From Dyadobacter tibetensis Y620-1 (lineage in GTDB: Bacteria; Bacteroidota; Bacteroidia; Cytophagales; Spirosomataceae): a DNA stretch of 64,000 nucleotides. The DNA lies in NCBI RefSeq assembly GCF_000566685.1, contig NZ_AZQN01000010.1:62001-126000 (forward strand), in the 5' to 3' direction. A model generated the notes under the pieces. That model saw only the letters and a list, made by a program, of their open reading frames with translations. It was not told the origin of the DNA and searched no databases. Each line of letters starts with the position of its first letter. Within the stretch, counting starts at the first letter, position 1. Shown here piece by piece: positions 1 through 9,062 of this stretch. The position numbers were made by a program, and so were the translations under genes.

Positions 1-1
1 T

Positions 2-496
2 AGCCTGCAAACAGGGCTGATTGTCGCAATTTTAGCCGGTTATACCTCCGTGATGCTGGTGATGCTTCTTGGACAAAGTAGAGTGTTTTACTCGATGTCT
101 AAGGATGGCTTGCTTCCGAAATTCTTTAGTGAAATACATCCTAAGTTCAGCACTCCCTGGAAAACCAATATCTTCTTTATGCTGTTTGTAAGCATCTTCG
201 CTGGTTTTGTTCCTGTGAGTGACCTGGGGCATATGGTGAGCATAGGAACTCTGTTTGCTTTTAGCCTAGTCTGCGTAGGGGTATGGATGCTTCGGGTGAA
301 ACGCCCTGATCTGCCCAGGTCTTTCCGCACACCCTTGGTTCCTTTTGTTCCGCTAATGGGCATTATTGTCTGTGTCTATCTCATGTATTCCCTTCCCATT
401 GAAAGCTGGTACCGTCTGGCAATCTGGTTGGCTCTGGGCTTAGCCATCTATTTCTTTTATGGTAAAAAGAATAGTAAGTTAGGCAAAGAGCAATAG
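2..496 (+). CDS. Amino acid permease, CAT-like APC family (5' end outside window)
   Basis: Only the last 164 residues lie in the window; the frame is open to the left edge, so the true start is upstream. The visible part opens with a helix and then GQSRVFYSMSKDGLLPKFF, the conserved cytoplasmic loop typical of cationic-amino-acid-transporter type APC permeases. About four further hydrophobic helices follow, and the tail is short and basic (YGKKNSKLGKEQ). The family imports amino acids across the inner membrane by secondary transport; the substrate cannot be read from this fragment. A strong hairpin terminator follows directly, and the next gene converges. Family assignment is firm, substrate unknown. 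Confidence 0.85.
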   Translation, partial: SLQTGLIVAILAGYTSVMLVMLLGQSRVFYSMSKDGLLPKFFSEIHPKFSTPWKTNIFFMLFVSIFAGFVPVSDLGHMVSIGTLFAFSLVCVGVWMLRVKRPDLPRSFRTPLVPFVPLMGIIVCVYLMYSLPIESWYRLAIWLALGLAIYFFYGKKNSKLGKEQ

Positions 497-511
497 AAGA
501 TAATTATAATA

Positions 512-560
512 TTACAATGAAAATGGCCTCCCTACACCAGGGAGGCCATTTTCATTGTAA
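512..560. terminator. Bidirectional terminator between permease and lhgO
   Basis: Perfect inverted repeat: 21-bp arms at 512-532 and 540-560 with a 7-base loop. The GC core GGCCTCCC is flanked by A/T runs on both sides, so it can stop transcription from either of the two convergent genes. Confidence 0.9.
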
Positions 561-588
561 ATCCTTCAGAAATGTGATGGATAAACTA

Positions 589-617
589 CTACCCTCATAG
601 GGTAGAAAGTACTTTCT
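589..617. repeat. Two overlapping short dyads after lhgO
   Basis: CTACCC (589-594) pairs with GGGTAG (600-605) around TCATA. It overlaps a perfect 14-bp palindrome AGAAAGTACTTTCT at 604-617. Both lie between the lhgO stop and the shared terminator. They may be a secondary terminator or 3'-end mRNA structure; the role is unknown. Confidence 0.45.
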
Positions 618-626
618 GGATTTGTG

Positions 627-1826
627 CTAGAGTCTTCGGAGTACGTGCTCGGAGACTGTCTGACCTATGGAAAGCGAAGAGGTAGCGGCCGGAGAAGGGG
701 CATTGCAGACATTGATAGAGCCCTTATTTTCCAAAATGGAAAAATCGTCAAGCAAGCCACCATCGTAGTCACAGGCCTGTGCACGTACTCCCGCGCCTCC
801 CGGAATCAGATCATCCTGCTCTATAGAAGGGATCAGGGCCTGAAGGGCTTTGGTAAAGGCGGCTTTGGAAAAAGAGCGGTAATACTCACCCATGCCCGTG
901 CGCCAATATTTCAGGGCTACCTTCCGAAAGCCAGGCCAGGCTAAGGATTCCATAAGTTCGCCTACATTGATATCGGTACGGGTATATCCTTCCCGCTTAA
1001 ATGCAAAGACGGCGTTAGGGCCTGCTTCTATACCTCCTTCTATCATTCGGGTGAAGTGAACGCCTAAAAAGGGGAAGTTAGGATCGGGAACCGGGTAAAT
1101 TAAGTTTTTGACCAGATAATGTTTTTCCGGTTTAATCTTATAGTATTCTCCACGGAAAGGAATGATTCTGACCTTAACTTGCTCAGGTTGGGTAAGCTGT
1201 GCGACTTTGTCCGAATAAAGCCCGGCGCAATTGACGATCAGTTTAGTCTGGATTACTTCAGCTCCCGATATAATTACCTCTGAGCTGCGGCCCTGACTTT
1301 TGATGTCTACAACCTTTTGGTTAAAGCGAATCTCTCCGCCAATGTTTTGAAAGCAAAGGGCATATTTTTCTGCTACCGTTTTATAGTCTATAATCCCGGT
1401 ATAGGGTACCCAGATTCCTTCCAAACCATTCACATAGGGCTCTCTTTCTTTAATTTCTGAGGCGCCTATCATACGGTTTTCGGTAAGCCCATTTTCCAGT
1501 CCCCTTTCGAAAAGATTTTTAAGAAGTGGGATTTCTTCAGGACGAGTAGCCACCACAATCTTACCGCAGAGGTCATAAGGGATTTCCTCTTTATTACAAA
1601 AGTCTAAGAGCATTTTGTATCCCCTGATGCAGTTGCTGGCCTTGAGGCTTCCTGGTTTATAGTAGAGACCCGAGTGAATCACCCCGCTGTTATGGCCTGT
1701 CTGATGCCGGGCTACGCCCCCTTCCTTTTCCAGAAGGAGTATTTTTAAGGCTGGTTTTTGCTCTTTAAGTCGAAGTGCAGTAGCGAGTCCTACTATTCCG
1801 CCGCCAATAATGGTGATGTCGTACAT
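627..1826 (-). CDS. lhgO: L-2-hydroxyglutarate oxidase (FAD-dependent)
   Basis: The 399-residue protein has the DAO-type Rossmann start with FAD-binding GGGIVG at residues 8-13. It also has the family block GHNSGVIHSGLYYKPGSLKA, in which the HSG...Y region shields the flavin. Length and full-span motif order fit LhgO/YgaF. The enzyme oxidises L-2-hydroxyglutarate to 2-oxoglutarate and passes electrons to the quinone pool or oxygen, removing a by-product of dehydrogenases. It is last of five leftward genes (recQ-purD-ricT-anmK-lhgO), 63 bp after anmK. Related FAD oxidoreductases such as glycerol-3-phosphate dehydrogenase are less likely given the conserved LhgO motifs. Confidence 0.9.
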   Translation of the reverse strand: MYDITIIGGGIVGLATALRLKEQKPALKILLLEKEGGVARHQTGHNSGVIHSGLYYKPGSLKASNCIRGYKMLLDFCNKEEIPYDLCGKIVVATRPEEIPLLKNLFERGLENGLTENRMIGASEIKEREPYVNGLEGIWVPYTGIIDYKTVAEKYALCFQNIGGEIRFNQKVVDIKSQGRSSEVIISGAEVIQTKLIVNCAGLYSDKVAQLTQPEQVKVRIIPFRGEYYKIKPEKHYLVKNLIYPVPDPNFPFLGVHFTRMIEGGIEAGPNAVFAFKREGYTRTDINVGELMESLAWPGFRKVALKYWRTGMGEYYRSFSKAAFTKALQALIPSIEQDDLIPGGAGVRAQACDYDGGLLDDFSILENKGSINVCNAPSPAATSSLSIGQTVSEHVLRRL

Positions 1827-1889
1827 ATGCTTTTTTATGCAGTTGAGGGATCGATCCCTCGGCTAATGATTTGGGTTATATACTTGAGA

Positions 1890-3086
1890 TCAGGCAGGAA
1901 ATGATATTTTCCCCATGGTGACCCGGGGGACACCTTCTCTGAATCCAAAATGTTCTCCGTCTCCAGCCACCGCTTCGTTGGCCAGAACAGCGAATAATGC
2001 CGCTTCTTTGGCATCTCCGGTAACGCCTAGTACTTCCAGATTGAGCACGGGGTAGTTGGGCAGCTGTGCTTGTATAGCTGCCATAAGTACTGGATTATGA
2101 ACGCCGCCTCCACTTCCATAGATGGTATAGGGTTGGGTTGGGTCGATGGCCTTTTTTATGGCATCTACAATCGTATCAGCACTGAACTGGGTAAGGGTAG
2201 CGATTATATCATTTCGGGACAGGGTAGTAAGCCTGGCCTGCTGGATAGCTGATTCTACAAAATCAAAATTAAAAACCTCAGGCCCGGTTGTTTTTGGAAA
2301 GGGTTTATCAAAAAAGGGTGCCTTCTTTATAATGTTCAATAGAGTCGCATTAATGACTCCCTTTGAGGCGGCGGCACCATTGTCATCGTAAGGTAGTCGG
2401 AATAGTCGACGCATATAAGCATCTATCAGGGTGTTGCCCGGTCCGGTGTCGGTCGTAAATATCCCTTCTGCTTCCAGGCTGCCGGGAAGTACGGTAAAGT
2501 TTGCGATCCCCCCCATATTCAGAAGAATCCTGTTATGACCCTTTTCTGCAAATAAATAATAATCTCCATAAACGGCCAATGGTGCTCCCTCGCCCCCCAC
2601 AGCGATATGCTTTTGCCTAAAGTCGCTAAGGGTAATGATCCCTGTGGTCACTGCCAAATGATCCCCATCGCCAATCTGTAAGGTTGCATTGGCATAGCCT
2701 TCAATTTGATGTTGCTTTTTAGGTGCGTGGTAAACGGTTTGACCATGGCTGGCTATCAGGTCGATTTGATGAGGTTGTAGTCCCCATTCCGACAGGCATT
2801 GGTTGATCATCTGACCATGTAACACACCAATATAGGGATGTAGTAGACAGAGTTCCTGTTGGTCAATTTGTCTTTTGGCAAAAATCTTCCGGATCGAATC
2901 CTTAATGATATCGTCATAAGGAACCGTATGGAAATGGGTGACTTTCAAAGTGGTTTGAGCACCGCTACCACTCACCTGGCAGCATACCACATCGAGCCCA
3001 TCCAGAGAGGTCCCAGACATGAGTCCAATGATGGTACGTTCCGCCTTATTGGCGATTTGGTATAGTTTTTCTATCTGATTTTTCAC
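1890..3086 (-). CDS. anmK: Anhydro-N-acetylmuramic acid kinase
   Basis: AnmK phosphorylates 1,6-anhydro-N-acetylmuramic acid while opening the anhydro ring, giving MurNAc-6-P for peptidoglycan recycling. The signature GLMSGTSLDGLD is at residues 21-32, followed by the nucleotide-binding segments LLNMGGIANFTVL and TDTGPGNTLIDAYMRR and the late IYGSGGGVHNP block. A GTG start at 3086 puts the first motif at the usual distance from the N terminus. An ATG at 3122 in the same frame would add 12 residues (MWAVFDILSYYP) that are not typical of the family, so it is not preferred. An amidase that generates related muropeptides is encoded at 17805-18617 but is not linked. Function is secure; the start is less so. 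Confidence 0.9.
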   Translation of the reverse strand: MKNQIEKLYQIANKAERTIIGLMSGTSLDGLDVVCCQVSGSGAQTTLKVTHFHTVPYDDIIKDSIRKIFAKRQIDQQELCLLHPYIGVLHGQMINQCLSEWGLQPHQIDLIASHGQTVYHAPKKQHQIEGYANATLQIGDGDHLAVTTGIITLSDFRQKHIAVGGEGAPLAVYGDYYLFAEKGHNRILLNMGGIANFTVLPGSLEAEGIFTTDTGPGNTLIDAYMRRLFRLPYDDNGAAASKGVINATLLNIIKKAPFFDKPFPKTTGPEVFNFDFVESAIQQARLTTLSRNDIIATLTQFSADTIVDAIKKAIDPTQPYTIYGSGGGVHNPVLMAAIQAQLPNYPVLNLEVLGVTGDAKEAALFAVLANEAVAGDGEHFGFREGVPRVTMGKISFPA

Positions 3087-3146
3087 TGGATAGTAGGATA
3101 GGATGTCAAAAACGGCCCACAAATATGAGATCTGTGAGCCGCTGAA

Positions 3147-4349
3147 TTAACTTTTCTTGGACTGAGTGGCAGCAGGGGTATTAGGTTGCTGCCTGTTTCC
3201 ATTTCTTTGCCGGTTCGACCTGCTTTTTCTTCTTTTCTTCTTTTTTTGTTCGTCGCTGTATTTCTTATCGAGATTTTCCAAGTCACTATTAAGTTTCAAT
3301 CCCCCTTTCTCTTGTATGCGGGTGACTTCCGGGGTTAAAATTTCCAGTGACTCCGGGATAATATTCTTTTTGTTAAGCTCAATAATCTCCAGAACCTTCT
3401 CTATGGCCACCGGATACCAGTTGGTCTCCTTGTCGAACCCGAACCACATTATTTTTTTGAAGATATCCGTTTTTTGTAGTGTTGCTACACCCTTTTTGGT
3501 TTTCAAGGGAGCGTCAATACTAGGAATGTCCTTCAGAGCATCGATATAGGTCTCCAGCTCGTAGTTTAAGCAACACTTAAGTCTGCCACATTGCCCCGAC
3601 AATTTAGCGGGATTTAGAGATAGATTTTGATAGCGGGCCGCAGCCGTAGAGATATTCTTGAAGTCGGTAAGCCAGGTGGAGCAGCATAGCTCCCTTCCAC
3701 AGGAACCTAGCCCACCCAAGCGAGAGGCCTCCTGTCTTAAGCTAATCTGTCGCATCTCGATACGCACCTTAAACTCAGAAGCCAGGAGCTTAATCAGTTC
3801 ACGGAAATCTACCCGTTCTTCCGAAGAGTAATAAAAGGTGGTTTTGGAATTATCAGACTGGAACTCCACGTCTGATAATTTCATATTTAACTTCAGCTCC
3901 CGGATTATCTCTCTGGTGCGGTACAGGGTAGGCATCTCCCGGGCCATGGCCTGGGTATGTTTGTCCAAATCTTTTTCTGTTGCCAACCGGTATATGACAT
4001 GTAAATCGTCATTGATGGCGACATTCTTACGTTTCATTTGTAACCGTACCAGCTCTCCCTGCAGAGAAACAGTGCCCACATGCTGGCCTGAGGCCATTTC
4101 GCAGACTACATAATCACCCGTTATAAACGTTAGCTGATTTATATTTCTGAAATATTCCTTTCGACCTCCTTTAAATTTTACCTCTACTACATCAAAACGC
4201 TGACTGGCTGGGATGTCCATATGGCTCAACCAGTCGTAAACATTCATTTTATTACATCCACCTGTTCCACAGGTTCCATTACTTCCACATCCGGAAACGG
4301 CGCCACCATTGGTCCCGCAGCCTCCAGATGAACATGATCCACATCCCAT
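3147..4349 (-). CDS. ricT: PSP1/RicT (YaaT) family protein
   Basis: The 400-residue protein starts with a Gly/Cys-rich segment (MGCGSCSSGGCG and six more Cys within 33 residues). A PSP1 domain follows, containing LGSCGRELCCSTWL and LSGQCGRLKCCLNYE. These Cys motifs define the RicT/YaaT family, whose Bacillus member joins RicA and RicF in a Fe-S complex that controls RNase Y-dependent mRNA maturation. RicA and RicF are not in this window, so a Bacillus-like complex is not shown here. The last 30 residues are strongly basic (KKKKRRKSRSNRQRNGN), which suggests nucleic-acid contact. The gene starts 16 bp after the purD stop, so the two are probably co-transcribed. Confidence 0.85.
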   Translation of the reverse strand: MGCGSCSSGGCGTNGGAVSGCGSNGTCGTGGCNKMNVYDWLSHMDIPASQRFDVVEVKFKGGRKEYFRNINQLTFITGDYVVCEMASGQHVGTVSLQGELVRLQMKRKNVAINDDLHVIYRLATEKDLDKHTQAMAREMPTLYRTREIIRELKLNMKLSDVEFQSDNSKTTFYYSSEERVDFRELIKLLASEFKVRIEMRQISLRQEASRLGGLGSCGRELCCSTWLTDFKNISTAAARYQNLSLNPAKLSGQCGRLKCCLNYELETYIDALKDIPSIDAPLKTKKGVATLQKTDIFKKIMWFGFDKETNWYPVAIEKVLEIIELNKKNIIPESLEILTPEVTRIQEKGGLKLNSDLENLDKKYSDEQKKKKRRKSRSNRQRNGNRQQPNTPAATQSKKS

Positions 4350-4365
4350 ATCTTGTTCCTCTTCA

Positions 4366-5655
4366 TCAATCGTTATAACGAATTAAATCCATTCCGATGT
4401 CGCGACGAAAATATTTGCCTTCAAATTGCACCGTCTGAGCGGCATGTTGCGATTTACGAACGGCATTTTCCAGGGAGTTGGCAACGCCCGTTAAGGCCAT
4501 GACACGCCCCCCATTGGTCACGACTTCAGTATTGGCATTAAAGGTGGTACCAGCATGATACAGATACACATCTTCTATTTTCTGGCTACCAGTTATTACC
4601 TTTCCTTTTTCGTAGTCGCCGGGGTAGCCGCCTGCCACTACAACTGTTGTCACAGCCACTTGCGGAGAGATCACTAATTCGTATTCATTCAGGATTCCCT
4701 TGGCCGTAGCTGCCATCAACATCGCGAAGTCCGACTGAATCCGGGGTAAAACCACCTCCGTTTCCGGGTCGCCCATTCGCACGTTATATTCTATAACGAA
4801 AGGTTCGCCTTTTACATTCATCAGCCCTATAAAAATAAAGCCTACGTATTTTATTCCATCGGCCTTCAGTCCCGATAAGGTGGGCTTAACAACCTTTTCT
4901 TCTACTTTTTTTAAGAAGTTGGCATCAGCAAACAGTACTGGAGAAACTGCTCCCATACCCCCCGTATTGAGGCCGGTATCGTTTTCTCCAATGCGCTTAT
5001 AGTCCTTGGCTTCTGGTAATATTTTATAGTTTTCACCATCGGTCAGTACAAAAACGGATAATTCTATGCCTTTGAGAAACTGCTCGATCACCACTTTATT
5101 TCCCGCTCCACCAAACTTGCCGTCCAGGAGCATTTCTTTTAAAGCCTGGTTGGCATCTTCCTGCTTCTCGGCTATAATTACCCCTTTTCCGGCGGCAAGG
5201 CCGTCCGCCTTCAGTACTACGGGTAAGCTGTGCTGCGCAATATATGCCAGGCCTTCCTCATATTGGTCGGCAGTGAAAGTCCGCGAAGCTGCGGTAGGAA
5301 TTCCATGTTTTTCCATGAAATTTTTAGAAAAATCCTTACTTCCTTCCAGCTGTGCTCCTGCCTGGTTAGGGCCAATCAATTTGATATGCTGCAATTCTGA
5401 ATCCGCTTCAAAAAAATCGACAACACCATTGACCAGAGGTTCCTCAGGGCCTACGATCACCAGTTCGACCTTATGTTCCAGCACGGCATTGCGCAAGGAG
5501 GCAAAATCGTTATAAGAAAAGGGTAGGTTGGTAGCCACGGCAGCAGTACCTGCATTGCCGGGAGCTACAAATAACTGGTCGCATAATGGACTCTGACTAA
5601 TTTTCCAGGCAAATGCGTGTTCCCTTCCTCCCGATCCTAATATAAGTATATTCAT
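4366..5655 (-). CDS. purD: Phosphoribosylamine-glycine ligase (GAR synthetase)
   Basis: PurD joins glycine to 5-phosphoribosylamine using ATP, the second step of de novo purine synthesis. At 429 residues it has normal length. The N-domain opens MNILILGSGGREHAFAWKI; the ATP-grasp part contains LKADGLAAGKGVIIAE and the metal-binding segment VIEYNVRMGDPETEVVLPR; a small C-domain ends at RRDIGMDLI. The start is ATG, 51 bp after the recQ stop. No other purine genes are nearby, so regulation together with a pur operon is not suggested. Confidence 0.97.
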   Translation of the reverse strand: MNILILGSGGREHAFAWKISQSPLCDQLFVAPGNAGTAAVATNLPFSYNDFASLRNAVLEHKVELVIVGPEEPLVNGVVDFFEADSELQHIKLIGPNQAGAQLEGSKDFSKNFMEKHGIPTAASRTFTADQYEEGLAYIAQHSLPVVLKADGLAAGKGVIIAEKQEDANQALKEMLLDGKFGGAGNKVVIEQFLKGIELSVFVLTDGENYKILPEAKDYKRIGENDTGLNTGGMGAVSPVLFADANFLKKVEEKVVKPTLSGLKADGIKYVGFIFIGLMNVKGEPFVIEYNVRMGDPETEVVLPRIQSDFAMLMAATAKGILNEYELVISPQVAVTTVVVAGGYPGDYEKGKVITGSQKIEDVYLYHAGTTFNANTEVVTNGGRVMALTGVANSLENAVRKSQHAAQTVQFEGKYFRRDIGMDLIRYND

Positions 5656-5706
5656 TGTTTGTAATCAGCTTGGATAGCTTGTCTTCTGTTTTAAAAATTC
5701 TAATGA

Positions 5707-7914
5707 TTAATTGCCCAATTCGGACAAGAATTTAATACGCATGAGTCTTAATTCTTCTTCACTCACCTCTTCGTCAGAAAATTCATCAGCTGCCGCAGCA
5801 ATATTGTCTGACTCGGCGGTCATGAAATAGTCGAAAATGTCGTGTTGGCGGTCCTTATCTATAACTTGATTGATATAGTAATCCAGATTTAATTTTGTTC
5901 CGGAATAGCAAATATGCTCAATTTCCTCGATTACATCGGCAAGAGCAAGGTCTTTTGCGTCCGCTATTTCGTCTAGACTTACTTTACGGTCGACCTGCTG
6001 GATAATGTATATTTTGATCTTCGACTTATTGACCGTGGATTTAATGACCACGTCTTGTGCCGTCTCTATTTCATTTTCCTCAACATAATTTTTGATCAGC
6101 TCGATAAACTGCTTTCCAAATTTTTGGACTTTACCCATTCCTACCCCGTTGATCTGGGCCATCTCCTGCTGGGTAGTGGGATAGGTCGTAGCCATTTCTT
6201 CCATGGAAGGGTCCTGGAAGATGACAAAGGGAGGTAGATTTTTCTCCTTAGCTACTTTCTTTCTTAATGCCTTTAAAAGGCCTAATAAGGCCTCGTCATA
6301 AGCATGAGCGCTTCCATTGGCCCCTTCTTTTTCTTCTTCGTCGGTTTTGATTTCCTCGTGTTCGAAGTCGTGATCCTTTTGAATGGTAATGGGGTAGGGG
6401 TCGCTAAGGTATTTCTTCCCTTTGTCGCTTAGTCGAATTACTCCATAATTTTCAATATCTTTTTCCAGATAATTAAAAATAACGAGTTGGCGGATGGCCG
6501 ATACCCAAAACTCTCTGGAGTCCTGAAGCTCTGACCCTTTGCCAAATACATCCAGTTTGTCATGTTCGTAACTCCTGATATACTGATTCTCCTTCCCAGT
6601 TAGTAAGTCGGCCAAATGTTCTCCATCAAAGCGTTGCTCGGTCTTTTCTACGGCCTTCAGCACGAGCATGGCTTCTTGTTGGATTTTTGTTTTTTCTGTC
6701 GATTTCAGACAGTTGTCACAAAAACCACAATCGTTCTCGAAATACTCGCCGAAATAGCTTAGCAACTGACGACGTCGACAAACACCCAGTGTAGAGTAGG
6801 CCACCATCTCGTTCAATAGATGGCGGGCATTGTCCCGCTCCGTTACCGTTTTATCTTTATTGAATTTTTCCAGCTTTAATATATCATCATAGCTATAGAA
6901 CATCAGGCAATTTCCTTCTAGACCGTCGCGACCAGCCCTTCCGGTTTCCTGGTAATAACCTTCAAGCGACTTGGGGACATCGTAATGGATTACAAAACGC
7001 ACGTCGGGCTTATCGATACCCATACCGAAAGCAATGGTAGCGACAATTACCTCACAGTCTTCATTGAGGAAGGCGTCCTGGTTAGCCATCCGGGTATTGC
7101 TGTCTAGGCCTGCATGGTAGGGCCGGGCACGCACATCGTTCACCTTTAGCAGCTCGGCGACCTCTTCTACCGTTTTACGGCTCAAGCAATAGATTATACC
7201 AGATTTGCCTTTGTTATTACGTACATACCGAATCAATTGTTTCTTTACATCCTTCTTAGGTCTGATCTCGTAGTAGAGATTTTTGCGGTTAAAAGATGAT
7301 TTGAAAGTCTCCGCTTCTTCCATCTGCAGATTCTTGCGGATGTCCTGTTGCACCTTGGGTGTTGCAGTGGCTGTGAGGGCGATAATGGGAAGCTTACCTA
7401 TATTTTCGATAATCCCATATATACGTCGATATTCGGGACGGAAATCGTGGCCCCACTCCGAAATACAGTGTGCCTCATCTATGGCCACAAAAGAAATCTT
7501 GGTTTTTTTGAGAAAGTCAAGGTTGTCTTCTTTTGTCAGCGACTCGGGGGCGATATAAAGTAATTTTAAGCTTCCGTTCAGGGCATCAGTTTTCACCCGA
7601 TTCATCTCCGATTTCGAAAGTGTCGAGTTCAGAAACTGGGCGTTGATTCCAAAGGCCGTGAGCTGATCTACCTGATTTTTCATCAGGGCTATAAGTGGGG
7701 AAATAACGATGGCCATTCCATCACTTACGAGGGCTGGTAACTGATAACACAAGGACTTGCCGGCTCCAGTGGGCATAATCACAAAGGTATTTTTTCCGAG
7801 CAGGATATTCTGGATGATCACCTCCTGGTCCCCTCGGAATTGGCTGTACCCGAATATTTCTTTCAGCCGCTCCTTCAATGTGTCTAAAACGATTTTATCA
7901 ACCTTATTTACCAT
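5707..7914 (-). CDS. recQ: ATP-dependent DNA helicase RecQ
   Basis: This 735-residue 3'-5' DNA helicase acts in recombination repair and replication-fork processing. Walker A MPTGAGKS is at residues 47-54 and the DEAH box (IDEAHCISEWGHDFRPEY) at about 145-162. Motif VI is YYQETGRAGRDG. The zinc-binding cluster (CRRRQLL...CGFCDNC), winged-helix RQC and HRDC-like part (TTQQEMAQINGVGMGKVQKF) follow, then an acidic C-terminal tail (DEEVSEEELRLMRIKF). It is slightly longer than E. coli RecQ because of an acidic insert (HEEIKTDEEEKEGANGS) and the tail. The gene leads the leftward block and diverges from the KdsD-type isomerase gene across 93 bp. Confidence 0.96.
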   Translation of the reverse strand: MVNKVDKIVLDTLKERLKEIFGYSQFRGDQEVIIQNILLGKNTFVIMPTGAGKSLCYQLPALVSDGMAIVISPLIALMKNQVDQLTAFGINAQFLNSTLSKSEMNRVKTDALNGSLKLLYIAPESLTKEDNLDFLKKTKISFVAIDEAHCISEWGHDFRPEYRRIYGIIENIGKLPIIALTATATPKVQQDIRKNLQMEEAETFKSSFNRKNLYYEIRPKKDVKKQLIRYVRNNKGKSGIIYCLSRKTVEEVAELLKVNDVRARPYHAGLDSNTRMANQDAFLNEDCEVIVATIAFGMGIDKPDVRFVIHYDVPKSLEGYYQETGRAGRDGLEGNCLMFYSYDDILKLEKFNKDKTVTERDNARHLLNEMVAYSTLGVCRRRQLLSYFGEYFENDCGFCDNCLKSTEKTKIQQEAMLVLKAVEKTEQRFDGEHLADLLTGKENQYIRSYEHDKLDVFGKGSELQDSREFWVSAIRQLVIFNYLEKDIENYGVIRLSDKGKKYLSDPYPITIQKDHDFEHEEIKTDEEEKEGANGSAHAYDEALLGLLKALRKKVAKEKNLPPFVIFQDPSMEEMATTYPTTQQEMAQINGVGMGKVQKFGKQFIELIKNYVEENEIETAQDVVIKSTVNKSKIKIYIIQQVDRKVSLDEIADAKDLALADVIEEIEHICYSGTKLNLDYYINQVIDKDRQHDIFDYFMTAESDNIAAAADEFSDEEVSEEELRLMRIKFLSELGN

Positions 7915-7948
7915 ACTACGTTAACGAAAGGGTTATCCCAAAGTTCTT

Positions 7949-7956
7949 TATCTTTG
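7949..7956 (+). promoter_or_regulatory. Candidate -7 box for the KdsD gene
   Basis: TATCTTTG matches the Bacteroidota -7 consensus TAnnTTTG and lies about 50 bp upstream of the proposed TTG start at 8008. No convincing -33 TTTG is seen at the usual 19-20 bp spacing, so confidence is moderate. Confidence 0.45.
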
Positions 7957-8007
7957 TGTTTAAATTAAATACTAAAAACCAAATCTCTACCAAACGCTAT
8001 TCCAAAA

Positions 8008-8982
8008 TTGAAATTAATAAAAAATATTCAGTCGATAGCAAAAGAAGTGATAGTACAAGAGGCACAAGCCCTACAAAATTTGGCTACTCTGATTGATAAC
8101 GAATTCGAAAACTGCGTACAAACTATCCTGGATGCGGGAGGAAGAGTTGTCGTTTCAGGGATTGGGAAAAGCGCCATAGTAGGGCAGAAGATAGTTGCTA
8201 CCCTTAATTCAACCGGTACTCCCGCCTTATTTATGCACGCGGCCGACGCTATTCATGGCGACCTGGGCATGATTCAGGCCAACGATGTCGTCATTGTCAT
8301 TTCTAAAAGTGGGAATACTCCGGAAATAAAAGTTTTGATCCCACTTTTGAAACGTACTGCTGTCAAGATCATCGCGATGGTCAGCAATAAGGACTCCTAT
8401 TTGGGGCAGCATGCCCATGCCATTTTGCATGCCCATGCTCCTCTGGAGGCCGATCCATTAAACCTCGCTCCAACGACTAGTACTACGGTTACCATGGCCT
8501 TAGGCGATGCCTTAGCCATTTGCCTGCTGCAGGCCAGGGGGTTTACTCACGACGATTTTGCGAAATTTCATCCGGGAGGATCTTTGGGGAAACGTCTTTA
8601 TCTGAAAGTGAGCGATATCTGTGCGCATAATCTTATTCCCACGGTAGGCGAAACGGCCAGTTTAGAAGCGGTCATTCTCGAGATCACTTCCAAAAGATTA
8701 GGCGCCACCGCTGTGGTCTGTGCTGAAGGGAAGTTGGTCGGAATTATAACTGATGGTGATTTGAGGCGGATGCTCCGGCAGCATGGTATTAGCAATTTGT
8801 TGTCGCTGACTGCATCCGACATTATGACCCGGAATCCTATATCAGCACTCCCCGACGACTATGCCGTGGATGTACTGGAACGGATGCAAGCCAAGAGTAT
8901 TACCCAGGTGGTGGTAGCTCAGCAGGGTGAAATTATAGGCTTTGTCCATCTGCACGACCTTCTGAAAGAGGGTTTAATCTAA
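8008..8982 (+). CDS. kdsD: KpsF/GutQ-type sugar isomerase (D-arabinose-5-phosphate isomerase)
   Basis: The enzyme converts ribulose-5-P to arabinose-5-P, the first committed step to Kdo for lipopolysaccharide. Of its 324 residues, an N-terminal SIS domain (GIGKSAIVGQKIVATLNSTG, ISKSGNTPE, LAPTTSTTVTMALGDALA) covers about 1-190. Two CBS domains follow (about 205-320), with GIITDGDLRRML in the first. The start is TTG; it gives the family's usual N terminus (SIAKEVIVQEAQALQNL), and no ATG lies nearby. It is transcribed alone, with a TATCTTTG box upstream and a terminator downstream. Kdo use fits the lptD gene in this window. KdsD, KpsF and GutQ cannot be told apart by motif alone. Confidence 0.9.
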   Translation: MKLIKNIQSIAKEVIVQEAQALQNLATLIDNEFENCVQTILDAGGRVVVSGIGKSAIVGQKIVATLNSTGTPALFMHAADAIHGDLGMIQANDVVIVISKSGNTPEIKVLIPLLKRTAVKIIAMVSNKDSYLGQHAHAILHAHAPLEADPLNLAPTTSTTVTMALGDALAICLLQARGFTHDDFAKFHPGGSLGKRLYLKVSDICAHNLIPTVGETASLEAVILEITSKRLGATAVVCAEGKLVGIITDGDLRRMLRQHGISNLLSLTASDIMTRNPISALPDDYAVDVLERMQAKSITQVVVAQQGEIIGFVHLHDLLKEGLI

Positions 8983-9001
8983 TGCCCAGGAGAGGTACAT
9001 A

Positions 9002-9041
9002 AAAAAGGAGCAGGACCACTTGAATGATCCTGCTCCTTTTT
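9002..9041. terminator. Bidirectional terminator between kdsD and the DUF4293 gene
   Basis: Perfect 14-bp arms (9002-9015 and 9028-9041), core GGAGCAGGA, 12-base loop, A-run before and T-run after. The two flanking genes converge. Confidence 0.9.
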
Positions 9042-9062
9042 ATGAGTTGGCCCGTAGTAGGT

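Noticed and set aside
624..944. Open frame opposite lhgO
   Set aside because: It overlaps a clear LhgO coding region on the other strand and has no family features.
3147..4349. Cys-rich start of the PSP1 protein as a ferredoxin or metallothionein
   Set aside because: The Cys-Gly segment belongs to a RicT/PSP1 protein, as shown by the later Cys motifs and the full-length match.
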